The notes: generated by a model not told the origin, from the sequence alone. Shown: positions 1 through 6,085, counted from the first letter of the stretch. The stretch: 8,006 nt of DNA from JAHFOW01 sp964370795 (GCA_964370795.1 CAYJME010000160.1:1-8006), one strand, 5' to 3'. A program made the numbers and translations.

Positions 1-94
1 CCGGTTCCTCTTTGCAATGACAAAGCGCAATGCACAACGACAGGATGCAATGCACAATGTAACGTGCAGTGTACCATCAAAGCGCATAGTCCGT

Positions 95-128
95 GTCATT
101 GCGAGGGTGTCTTTTCCGAAGCAATCTC
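95..128 (+). repeat. Dispersed repeat, GTCATTGCGAGG...GAAGCAATCTC type
   Basis: The sequence begins GTCATTGCGAGG and ends GAAGCAATCTC with ten bases between. This is a recognisable short intergenic element type found in many copies in several environmental bacterial genomes. ATTGC and GCAAT form a short inverted pair near the two ends. Its role is unknown. The call rests on recognising the pattern, not on a second full copy in this window. Confidence 0.5.
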
Positions 129-148
129 TCCGCTTTCATAAAGGAGAC

Positions 149-173
149 TTGGTTGCGGCTATGCTGCGCTAGG
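149..173 (+). repeat. Dispersed repeat copy 1, TTGGTTGCGGC...GCGCTAGG
   Basis: This 25-bp segment matches the reverse complement of 2102-2126 at 19 of 25 positions. The two copies flank the sdhA transcription unit in inverted orientation. They look like members of a short interspersed family rather than a functional pair. Confidence 0.45.
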
Positions 174-248
174 ATTTATTGATTAATTAACGATTTGCCA
201 AAGCAGTTATAAGATTATGATAAATAAAGAATTAAGACAAAATAGAGC

Positions 249-276
249 TTGACTGTTTTGTGAAATATGCTATCAT
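249..276 (+). promoter_or_regulatory. Probable sigma-70 promoter of sdhA
   Basis: TTGACT at 249-254 and TATCAT at 271-276 are separated by 16 bp. TG at 268-269, one base before the -10 box, gives an extended -10 element. The transcription start would fall near 283, giving an untranslated leader of about 100 nt before the ATG at 383. No other hexamer pair this good lies between it and the gene. This is a sequence prediction only. Confidence 0.5.
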
Positions 277-382
277 ACACACATTTCCATTTACCTTTTC
301 GCGGCATCAATACGCTTTTCTTGCTGAAAATTGCAATACTTTAATTTTATAAAGAACAAAATTGCAAAATCTGTCTATTCTT

Positions 383-2092
383 ATGATTTACCATGACGCC
401 ATTGTCGTTGGCGGCGGTCTTGCCGGTCTCAGGGCTGCGATTGAGTTAAACCGCCACAATATCAAAGTAGCTGTTATCTCAAAGGTGCATCCCATTCGTT
501 CCCATTCTGTAGCTGCACAGGGTGGAATTAATGCCCCGCTGGGAAACCATTTCCGCGGGGTATACGATACCTGGGAAAAACATGCCTTTGATACGGTGAA
601 GGGAAGCGACTACCTGGCAGACCAGGACGCCGTCATCCGCATGACCAAAGATGCTGCTGAACGTATCTACGAAATGGAACACTGGGGTTGCCCTTTCAGC
701 CGTACTACGGAAGGGAAAATTGCCCAGAGACCCTTCGGCGGCGCTGGATTTCCACGCACATGTTTTGTGGCAGATACAACCGGTCACGCACTTTTACACA
801 CCTTATATCAAAAAATTGTTAAATTCAAACAGGCGGCCGAGCGAAAAGAGATGGTAATTTATGAGGAGTGGCTGGTAACTGACCTTGTGATTGAGGACGG
901 TGTCTGTGTGGGCGTGATTGCGCTGGATATTGTGAGCGGAAAACTCGGGGCGTTTCAAGCAGGCGCCGTGATTTTTGCCACGGGAGGCGCAGGCCGTATC
1001 TATGGAAAAAGCACAAATGCCATGATCAACACAGGTATGGGTATTGCTCTACCATACTGGGCAGGTGTGCCACTCAAGGATATGGAGTTCATCCAATTTC
1101 ATCCTACGACCCTCTTTGGGAAGAATATCCTGATGACAGAGGGGTGTCGTGGCGAAGGTGGCTATTTATTAAATAATAAAGGTGAACGCTTTTTGGAGAA
1201 GTACAGCGATTCAAAGAAGGATATGGAGATTGCCCCCCGTGATATTATTGCGCGGAATATTGCACGTGAGATTATGGCAGGGGGTGGTTTTGATAATAGT
1301 TATGTTCATCTGGACATGCGGCACCTTGGCGAAGAAAAGATTATGCAGAGATTGCCCGCTATCAGGGATATATGTAAGGAATTTGTCGGCGTAGACCCTG
1401 TGACATCTCCCATTCCCGTTCAGCCTGGTCAACATTACACCATGGGTGGGATTGACTGCAATACTGAAGGCGAGACCACGGTAAAAGGATTGTATGCAGC
1501 AGGGGAAGCAGCCTGTGTAAGCGTCCACGGCGCAAATCGTCTCGGTGGAAATTCACTGTTGGATACCATCGTTTTTGGCACTATTGCAGGCAGTAATGCT
1601 GCTCAATATATCCAGGGTTTAGCAGGCAAGAAGGGTGAAAACACCCTCTGTGATACATTGAAACGTGCGGAACAGAGGNNNNNNNNNNTAAATGAATCAT
1701 ATGCCGGTATTAAAGGGGCGTTAAATAACGTTATTGATAATAAAGTCGGCATATTCCGTGAAGCTCCTACCCTGAAAGAGGCATTCCGGGAGGTTAAGAG
1801 CTTGCAAGAGAGATATAAAAAAATCAAACTCAACTATACCGGCAAGCGAGTCAATTTAAGTCTCGTATGGGCATTAGAACTCAAGGGAAGTCTTGATTTG
1901 GCTGAGACTGTTGTTGCAGGTGCATTAGCCCGTGAAGAAAGTCGCGGCTCCCATTTCCGTAATGACTTTTCAAAGAGAGATGATGCACAATGGCTGAAAC
2001 ATACCCTCGCTTATTACACGCCTGACGGCGTAAGGTTAGATTACAAACCTGTGAACATCGGGCCATTTGAACCGAAGGAAAGAAAGTATTAA
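383..2092 (+). CDS. sdhA: Succinate dehydrogenase / fumarate reductase flavoprotein subunit
   Basis: This FAD subunit oxidises succinate to fumarate, or the reverse, and passes electrons to an iron-sulfur subunit at the membrane. The protein is 569 residues, close to the usual 570-600. Visible in order: a Rossmann GGGLAG near residue 10; RSHSVAAQGG with His42, the expected covalent FAD histidine; FIQFHPTT with His240; MTEGCRGEGG at 251-260; APRD with Arg286; HYTMGG with His351; and ANRLGGNSLLD with Arg386. These match the family's substrate-binding and catalytic set. The covalent histidine separates it from L-aspartate oxidase (NadB). I chose ATG 383 because MIYHDAIVVGGG is the usual family beginning; an in-frame TTG at 362 would add seven residues, and neither start has a clear Shine-Dalgarno. 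Ten Ns interrupt codons 433-436 but the frame holds across them. No sdhB or sdhC follows. Sequence cannot separate sdhA from frdA. Confidence 0.93.
   Translation: MIYHDAIVVGGGLAGLRAAIELNRHNIKVAVISKVHPIRSHSVAAQGGINAPLGNHFRGVYDTWEKHAFDTVKGSDYLADQDAVIRMTKDAAERIYEMEHWGCPFSRTTEGKIAQRPFGGAGFPRTCFVADTTGHALLHTLYQKIVKFKQAAERKEMVIYEEWLVTDLVIEDGVCVGVIALDIVSGKLGAFQAGAVIFATGGAGRIYGKSTNAMINTGMGIALPYWAGVPLKDMEFIQFHPTTLFGKNILMTEGCRGEGGYLLNNKGERFLEKYSDSKKDMEIAPRDIIARNIAREIMAGGGFDNSYVHLDMRHLGEEKIMQRLPAIRDICKEFVGVDPVTSPIPVQPGQHYTMGGIDCNTEGETTVKGLYAAGEAACVSVHGANRLGGNSLLDTIVFGTIAGSNAAQYIQGLAGKKGENTLCDTLKRAEQRXXXXNESYAGIKGALNNVIDNKVGIFREAPTLKEAFREVKSLQERYKKIKLNYTGKRVNLSLVWALELKGSLDLAETVVAGALAREESRGSHFRNDFSKRDDAQWLKHTLAYYTPDGVRLDYKPVNIGPFEPKERKY
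1679..1688. other. Assembly gap (10 N) inside sdhA
   Basis: Ten undetermined bases lie between an arginine codon and the in-frame NESYAGIKGALN segment. The reading frame is the same on both sides, so the true gap length is probably 10 plus or minus a multiple of three. A round run of ten is typical of a scaffolding placeholder, so a few more residues may be missing. Confidence 0.95.
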
Positions 2093-2101
2093 AACAGTTT
2101 G

Positions 2102-2126
2102 CCTGGCGCGGCTACGCCGTAACCAA
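2102..2126 (-). repeat. Dispersed repeat copy 2
   Basis: The reverse complement reads TTGGTTACGGC...GCGCCAGG and matches 149-173 at 19 of 25 positions. It begins ten bases after the sdhA stop codon. The inner CGGCGTAGCCG is itself nearly palindromic, so the transcript could form a small hairpin. Confidence 0.45.
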
Positions 2127-2169
2127 ACCGCCATATGAAGGCCGGATTAAATAAAACAATTCCTGAGTG

Positions 2170-2191
2170 CATGAAAATGTTCATTTTCATG
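2170..2191. repeat. Perfect inverted repeat CATGAAAATG-TT-CATTTTCATG
   Basis: Two ten-base arms are exact reverse complements around a TT centre. The stem is AT-rich and no T-tract follows, so it is not a classic intrinsic terminator. A binding site for a dimeric protein, or a weak hairpin at the 3' end of the sdhA message, are both possible. Confidence 0.55.
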
Positions 2192-2410
2192 TCAATACTA
2201 TAACGCAGCGTGCCGCAATAAAATGAAGTCGAAGGGGGATCAAGGGGGTTATTAAAAAACTTGCATAAAAAAGAAGTATTTACAATGTAATACTATATCG
2301 ATCTGGGAGAGTTTGGGCATACTGAACGCGCCAGGAAACCGGAAAGACTCCCACGGTAATGACAAAAACAAGTGGCTTGCAACGGGCGATACAGAAAGCG
2401 GTCCGCAGAG

Positions 2411-2428
2411 CAGGCTTTGCAAAGCCTG
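2411..2428. repeat. Perfect 18-bp palindrome CAGGCTTT-GCAAAGCCTG
   Basis: The segment equals its own reverse complement. It sits about 100 bp beyond the end of the universal stress protein gene, in the convergent spacer. No U-tract flanks it on either strand. It could be a 3' hairpin for the leftward transcript or part of a dispersed repeat. Confidence 0.5.
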
Positions 2429-2527
2429 TTAGTCCTCATACGTTTCGCCACAGTTTTTCCCGTTAGAAATTTATGCAGTTTTACATGTAAATATTTTCAG
2501 GATGCTCCAAAGATTGTAAAACGTGTA

Positions 2528-3376
2528 TTATCGGCACAACAGAATCGGACATTCGGTGGATCTCATAACCCTTACCGTCGTGCTGCCAAGGATCATCTCG
2601 CGTACTTTGGAGTGCCCATAGGCGCCCATGACAAGGAAGTCTACTCTTAGATCCTCGTCATTACAAACTTCCAGAATACCGCCCGCGTGGTCGTACCCCC
2701 CTTTAGCGATGGTATTTACCGTCAGGTTGTAACCTTCCAGGAATGTCTTTGCCTTTGATAAGGGTTCTTTCGCTTCGTCTTCTTTATCTGCCACACAGAC
2801 GACGGTTACCGGCAGCTTTAAGTGTTGCGCAATTTCAGCGCCGCTCTTTAATGCCTTGTCAGCGAATGAACTACCGTCATAGGCGATCAGCATTTTCCTG
2901 ATAGGTTTGTATTGGGGTGGCGTGATGAGCACCGGCTTATGGGTCTGCCGTACGACGAATTCAACGGTAGTGCCGAGGAATACGTCCCGCCACTCGGCGT
3001 GAATTCCGGCCTTGCCCATGACGACCAGATCGCAGGTGTCTGCGGATTTTACAATTTCATGGCTTATAACACCTTCCCGTACCTCACCGCTACAGGGGAT
3101 GCCACCCTGATTACATTTTCCTTCCACCTGATTCAGGGTTGCATCGGCCTGAGTTTCCAACATCTCCCGAACGACTTGATGAAATGTTCCGTACGGAACC
3201 ATTCCACCAATACTCGTTCCAATATCATGGATTAACGGGCCGGTTAATATCTTGACATCCTTGACAAAGAGATTTCGTATACTGGCCTTAAAAATTTGCG
3301 CTAAACTTATGGCATAATCAGCCGCTGCCAGGCTACTTTCTGACCCATCGGTGGGAACAAGGATTTGCTTTATCAT
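2528..3376 (-). CDS. Tandem-domain universal stress protein (UspA family)
   Basis: A soluble nucleotide-binding stress protein of 282 residues, twice the single-domain size. Domain 1 (about 1-155) opens ILVPTDGSESS, and domain 2 (about 160-282) opens KMLIAYDGSSFADKALKS. Both are the UspA first strand with its ATP-contacting aspartate. Domain 2 has the full ATP motif G-x2-G-x9-G-S at Gly251, Gly254 and Gly264-Ser265. In domain 1 the equivalent Gly121, Gly124, Gly135-Thr136 has ten residues instead of nine and Thr for Ser, so ATP binding there may differ. The ATG start at 3376 has AGGAG ten bases upstream. The gene is monocistronic, converges with sdhA and is divergent from sppA. Tandem Usp proteins typically help cells survive starvation, oxidative or respiratory stress; the specific role here cannot be read from sequence. 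Confidence 0.92.
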   Translation of the reverse strand: MIKQILVPTDGSESSLAAADYAISLAQIFKASIRNLFVKDVKILTGPLIHDIGTSIGGMVPYGTFHQVVREMLETQADATLNQVEGKCNQGGIPCSGEVREGVISHEIVKSADTCDLVVMGKAGIHAEWRDVFLGTTVEFVVRQTHKPVLITPPQYKPIRKMLIAYDGSSFADKALKSGAEIAQHLKLPVTVVCVADKEDEAKEPLSKAKTFLEGYNLTVNTIAKGGYDHAGGILEVCNDEDLRVDFLVMGAYGHSKVREMILGSTTVRVMRSTECPILLCR

Positions 3377-3464
3377 AATGCAGTGTCTCCTGATAAACTT
3401 AATTGTGCGGAGTTAAAACATTACCACGGAAAGACAAGACACGGAATATCACGGGAAAATGTGT

Positions 3465-3470
3465 ATTATA
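3465..3470 (-). promoter_or_regulatory. Candidate -10 box of the usp gene
   Basis: On the minus strand a consensus TATAAT occurs about 90 bp before the start codon. No good TTGACA-like hexamer lies 16-18 bp upstream of it. The promoter may rely on an activator or an alternative sigma factor, which is plausible for a stress gene, or the match may be chance. Confidence 0.3.
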
Positions 3471-3657
3471 GCCATGAAACATTTGCAGGCATCATGATGC
3501 TATGCCGGAATAAGACTCCGCGCAATTCCTTGATTTTCGGTGGTCAATGAAATACTTTAAAACTATGCGATTATTACGTAACGATAGGGTTTTGTCAAGC
3601 CAAATTAAGTAATAATGTAACGGATAAATTTGTGTTGGGAGAAATTTATTATTGGCC

Positions 3658-3685
3658 TTGAAAGTCGTGGGAGGTTTAGTACAAT
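3658..3685 (+). promoter_or_regulatory. Probable sigma-70 promoter of sppA
   Basis: TTGAAA at 3658-3663 and TACAAT at 3680-3685 are separated by 16 bp. Transcription would start near 3692, so the heptamer inverted repeat at 3726-3824 would lie wholly inside the untranslated leader. Confidence 0.45.
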
Positions 3686-3725
3686 TTTATAAGTTTTTGT
3701 TTATTAAAAACCGCTAAATCCGAAA

Positions 3726-3824
3726 AACGAGGGACGATAGACGATGGGCGATAGACGAGGGACGATAGACGGGGCACATCCTTCGTCTCTCGTCCATCGT
3801 CTATCATCTCTCGTCCCTCGTCCT
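3726..3824. repeat. Heptamer tandem repeats in inverted arrangement
   Basis: Seven consecutive 7-base units run from 3726 to 3774: AACGAGG, GACGATA, GACGATG, GGCGATA, GACGAGG, GACGATA, GACGGGG. After eight bases, six complementary units run from 3783: TCGTCTC, TCGTCCA, TCGTCTA, TCATCTC, TCGTCCC, TCGTCCT. The arms 3726-3765 and 3783-3822 match as reverse complements at about 33 of 40 positions, so DNA or RNA could form a long hairpin with a 17-base loop. It ends about a dozen bases before the sppA ribosome-binding site. It resembles the short tandem heptamer repeats known from cyanobacterial and other environmental genomes. Confidence 0.85.
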
Positions 3825-3848
3825 TTTCTTTATAGGGAAAGTTGTATT

Positions 3849-4844
3849 ATGAAAAATGTAAAAGGTGGTTTTTTAGGTATTTTTGGTGTTTTAAGCCTGG
3901 GTGTTTTTTTGTTTCTTACCTCAGGGTGCACTCTTGTATCCGTTTCCCTTGGGCCATCGGTTGAGCCGCTCAGGGAGACAACGATTATGGGAGAGGGAAA
4001 AGACAAAATACTCATGATGGATATTTCGGGAATTATTTCTGGCGAGGAAAGACGCGGCCTCGCCCGTTTTTCAGGCGAGCCCGATATGGTCGCCCGTGTC
4101 AGGGAAGAACTTAACAAGGCTGCTCAGGACAAACGCATAAAAACCATTATCCTGCGTATTAACAGTCCGGGGGGAACGGTTACCGCCTCAGATATGATTT
4201 ATCACGAAATTGAGCGTTTTAAGGAAAAGACCGGCGTAAAGGTTATTGCCTGTATTATGGATTTGGGGGCATCGGGCGGATATTATGTGGCTGTTACCGC
4301 AGACAAGATTATTGCGCATCCCACGACCGTTACCGGTAGTATTGGCGTCATTATGCTCAATCTGAGCGTAGAGGGGCTCTTGCAAAAGATCGGTGTAAAA
4401 GATGCCACCATCAAGAGGGGTGAGTATAAGGATATGGGGTCGCCTTTGAAAACAATGACAGAGGATGAACGGAAGATTTTCCAGGATGTCCTTGATGGTA
4501 TGTATGAAAAATTTTTATCTGCCATTGCAGGGGGTAGAAAGGATTTAACCCGGGAAAAGCTCCAGATGCTTGCCGATGGCAGGATTTATACCGCACAGCA
4601 GGCGCTGGAACTGAAACTTATCGATCAGATTGGTTATCTGGATGATGCCGTTAACCTTGCGCAGAAAGAGGCTGGTTTAGCGACGGCACGGGTGGTTATG
4701 TATCATAGACCAGGTACGTATAAAAATAATATCTATTCTCAACTCAGCAACCCCGGCTTTGGCACGTTAAATCTTATTAACTTCGACTTAAAGACATTTG
4801 TGAATTCAGGCACGCCGTCTTTTATGTATCTGTGGGCGCCATGA
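3849..4844 (+). CDS. sppA: Signal peptide peptidase SppA, short (36K) type, putative lipoprotein
   Basis: A membrane-bound serine protease of 331 residues that degrades signal peptides left after protein export. Residues 8-26 are hydrophobic and run into LTSGC, a lipobox-like end with Cys27, so the protein is probably lipid-anchored. The peptidase S49 core follows: ILRINSPGGTVTASD near 102-116; GASGGYY with the expected nucleophile Ser142; TGSIGVIM near 162-169; and RGEYKDMGSP with the general-base Lys194. The Ser-to-Lys distance of 52 equals that of the Bacillus subtilis enzyme (Ser147, Lys199). A C-terminal ADGRIYTAQQALELKLID segment is typical of the fold. I chose ATG 3849 because it begins the signal sequence and has AGGGA ten bases upstream; the in-frame ATG at 3744 would translate the heptamer repeats. 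It is transcribed alone, behind a promoter at 3658-3685. Confidence 0.93.
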   Translation: MKNVKGGFLGIFGVLSLGVFLFLTSGCTLVSVSLGPSVEPLRETTIMGEGKDKILMMDISGIISGEERRGLARFSGEPDMVARVREELNKAAQDKRIKTIILRINSPGGTVTASDMIYHEIERFKEKTGVKVIACIMDLGASGGYYVAVTADKIIAHPTTVTGSIGVIMLNLSVEGLLQKIGVKDATIKRGEYKDMGSPLKTMTEDERKIFQDVLDGMYEKFLSAIAGGRKDLTREKLQMLADGRIYTAQQALELKLIDQIGYLDDAVNLAQKEAGLATARVVMYHRPGTYKNNIYSQLSNPGFGTLNLINFDLKTFVNSGTPSFMYLWAP

Positions 4845-4863
4845 TGCTGACCCTGTTTTCATC

Positions 4864-4939
4864 TGAGGAATGCAGGAAGGGCAGGAATTTACACTTGAAA
4901 ATCACAAACCCTGTTTTTCCTGTATTCCTGCATTCCTCA
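4864..4939. repeat. Inverted repeat behind sppA, 15-bp perfect outer arms
   Basis: TGAGGAATGCAGGAA at 4864-4878 is exactly complementary to TTCCTGCATTCCTCA at 4925-4939. Inside the arms, GGCAGGAA and TTTTTCCTG give a further imperfect pairing, leaving a loop of about 30 bases. It starts 20 bases after the sppA stop, so a large hairpin could end or protect that message. The long loop and sharp outer ends also suit a small non-autonomous repeat element. Confidence 0.7.
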
Positions 4940-5133
4940 GCCATTTTGTAATTTCTGTTCATACGCAAGCACTGGCGCTAACCACGATGGCAATGGTTCA
5001 CCCCGTTGCTTCAAGGATGCGTTCACTCAATTTTTCTGCATAAGGTCTTCAACCACCATATTTGCCATTATTGCTGTATTATCGTATTACTCTGTAAAAA
5101 CTTCTTTTTTTGTTGTCATTACCAATGATTTGT

Positions 5134-5186
5134 CTCTCTGCGCCATACTTGTGTTGCGACACAATGTACGCACAAGTAATAGAGAG
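5134..5186. repeat. Imperfect inverted repeat around TACTTGTG/CACAAGTA
   Basis: TACTTGTG (5146-5153) pairs exactly with CACAAGTA (5171-5178), and CTCTCT (5134-5139) with AGAGAG (5181-5186). The centre TTGTG...CACAA (5149-5164) can form an alternative stem. No gene lies within 200 bp, so I infer a repeat-family member rather than an operator. Confidence 0.5.
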
Positions 5187-5209
5187 GCAATTATTCTCTC
5201 TTAAACAAA

Positions 5210-5243
5210 AGGTTGTTGGGTTTCGCTTTACTCAACTCAACCT
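5210..5243. repeat. Dispersed repeat GGTTGTTGGGTTTCGC...CTCAACTCAACCT
   Basis: The ends AGGTTG and CAACCT are complementary and the inside pairs partly, giving a short stem-loop. The pattern (TTGGGTTTCG followed by CAACCCAACC-like bases) is a familiar intergenic repeat of cyanobacteria and other environmental bacteria. I recognise the type but see only one copy here. Confidence 0.45.
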
Positions 5244-5292
5244 ACATGACTGATAAATCATTTTTGCAATGTTGTTTTTTAACTCTGCAATT

Positions 5293-5325
5293 AACTCTGA
5301 CAGGGTTTGAAACCCTGTCAGAGTT
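5293..5325. repeat. Perfect 33-bp palindrome, AACTCTGACAGGGTTT arms
   Basis: Two 16-base arms, 5293-5308 and 5310-5325, are exact reverse complements around a single G at 5309. A partial copy of the outer arm (AACTCTG) lies just upstream at 5281. No T-run follows on the plus strand. It looks like a mobile palindromic repeat unit. It lies about 75 bp beyond the attC end of the integron cassette, so it could also end the leftward cassette transcript. Confidence 0.75.
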
Positions 5326-5397
5326 ATAGCTGTTTATGCTGGCAAATGCTTCGCCCCTACGGTCTTTTCCGACTCGTTCGGGTTAGGATGATGTAAA

Positions 5398-5464
5398 ATC
5401 TAACGGCTAAATTCACCGGCTGGCGCGGCTTTTCGCGCAGGTCCGGTGGAATGATGGGTTGGGT
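5398..5464 (-). other. attC recombination site of the cassette
   Basis: On the minus strand this 67-bp site begins with R'' box ACCCAAC (5464-5458), fitting RYYYAAC. It ends with R' box GTTAGAT (5404-5398), fitting GTTRRRY. Between them L'' ATTCCACCGG and L' CCGGTGAAT are complementary except for one extra C in L''. The centre CCTGCGCG-AAAAGC-CGCGCCAG pairs into a stem. The unpaired extra base in the L'' arm is the known asymmetry that sets attC orientation, and it points the same way as the cassette genes. The site begins six bases after the stop codon of the last cassette gene, the usual place. Its hairpin may also act in transcript termination. Confidence 0.85.
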
Positions 5465-5470
5465 ACCGTT

Positions 5471-6085
5471 TCATTGCGCCTTCTGTAGCGGCAAGATTTT
5501 GGTTTGACCGTCGTTAACGTCGCGCAGGACGCAGAAGAAACCGCTTCCCTTGATGGAAATGAAATGACGTTCAATGAAGCGGGCAATTGCTGACAAGTCA
5601 GCCCATAGTTGCTGCCCATTGATCGAATAGAACGTTGCACGATCTTTTGCGACGTAAGGGTTCAGTTCATGTAGCCAACGGTGCATTCGCTGATACATAG
5701 CGATGAAATCTTGGGTGGAGATTCTGCGCTCTGGCACCCCTTCAATTACGACGCTCACGCTGTCGCGAGAGCGCTCTTCCTCGGTTGGGTTGCGAATAAT
5801 GCTTGGGCTAGGAAAGGTGTTGATGTTCTTTGAACTGAGACTCGTCAGAATGGATTCGGCATTCCAGTGGCCTTTCGCATCTCGCGGGATATGCTTCAAC
5901 CCTTTCTCTGTTGCAACGAGGCAGGCAAAAGCAATACCTTCAATCACTTTCCTACCTTGAAAGGCAGCGGCCTCGGCGCGAGCAAAATCTCCGCCTGCGC
6001 TCGAAGCGAGCCTCTCGATAGCATCCAGACGGTCTCGTATCGCCGCCATGAGATCAAGACACAGTTGCTCAGGCGTATTAGTCAT
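5471..6085 (-). CDS. Uncharacterised 204-residue cassette protein
   Basis: I cannot assign a function. The protein is soluble, with no signal peptide or membrane helix. Residues 1-60 look helical (MAAIRDRLDAIERLASS, then FQGRKVIEGIAFACLVATEKG). A middle part WNAESILTSLSSKNINTFPSPS is followed by ISTQDFIAMYQRMHRWLHELNPYV near 121-144. The helical start, a WNAESIL-type segment ending in FPSPS and an LHxxNPY motif resemble a family of conserved hypothetical proteins as I remember it; I cannot confirm that here. The last 50 residues look like strands (FISIKGSGFFCVLRD). Its ATG overlaps the stop of the nuclease-peptidase gene (ATGA) and no Shine-Dalgarno precedes it, so translation is probably coupled and the two proteins may act together. 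Its G+C content is higher than its partner's. It could be a regulator, an inhibitor cut by the peptidase, or an effector. Confidence 0.8.
   Translation of the reverse strand: MTNTPEQLCLDLMAAIRDRLDAIERLASSAGGDFARAEAAAFQGRKVIEGIAFACLVATEKGLKHIPRDAKGHWNAESILTSLSSKNINTFPSPSIIRNPTEEERSRDSVSVVIEGVPERRISTQDFIAMYQRMHRWLHELNPYVAKDRATFYSINGQQLWADLSAIARFIERHFISIKGSGFFCVLRDVNDGQTKILPLQKAQ

Larger units (their letters stand above)
1..248. other. Gene-free left edge with repeat fragments
   Basis: I see no convincing coding region before the sdhA promoter. The stretch holds two copies of GCAATGCACAA, at 27-37 and 47-57, giving a 20-bp period. A fragment at 7-21 reads on the minus strand as GTCATTGCAAAGAGG and is an inverted partial copy of the element that starts at 95. 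It looks like degraded dispersed-repeat sequence. A gene ending just left of the window cannot be excluded. Confidence 0.5.
2093..2527. other. Gene-free spacer between convergent sdhA and the usp gene
   Basis: Apart from the three repeats listed separately, I see no RNA gene and no credible ORF here. No GC-rich stem followed by a T-run is visible for either flanking gene, so termination may be Rho-dependent or may use the palindromes. There is no iron-sulfur subunit gene, which often follows sdhA. A G-rich GGGGGATCAAGGGGG lies near 2234-2248. Confidence 0.6.
4845..5397. other. Gene-free stretch packed with inverted repeats
   Basis: I see no ORF with coding character and no RNA gene. The stretch contains the inverted repeats listed at 4864-4939, 5134-5186, 5210-5243 and 5293-5325. 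It also holds TGCTGGCAAATGCTTCGCCC from 5338, continuing CCTAC to 5360, which resembles a widespread dispersed motif (reverse complement GTAGGGGCGAAGCATTTGCC). I looked for further attC sites to continue the cassette array and found none complete. Confidence 0.55.

Noticed and set aside
362..382. TTG 362 as sdhA start
   Set aside because: MQNLSIL before MIYHDAIVVGGG has no family counterpart and no clear ribosome-binding site; ATG 383 gives the usual SdhA beginning.
2170..2191. Intrinsic terminator of sdhA
   Set aside because: The stem is AT-rich and no T-tract follows, so I list it only as an inverted repeat.
2372..2650. 92-residue plus-strand ORF at the end of the usp gene
   Set aside because: It overlaps the 3' end of the well-supported usp gene antisense, has no ribosome-binding site and shows no family resemblance.
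3726..3824. CRISPR array
   Set aside because: The repeats are seven bases long with no spacers and the second half is inverted; this is a microsatellite-like array.
5214..5236. Second attC from GTTGGGT at 5214-5220 and ACTCAAC at 5230-5236
   Set aside because: The two boxes are too close and no correctly spaced partner with pairing L boxes lies on either side; the segment is better explained as a dispersed repeat.
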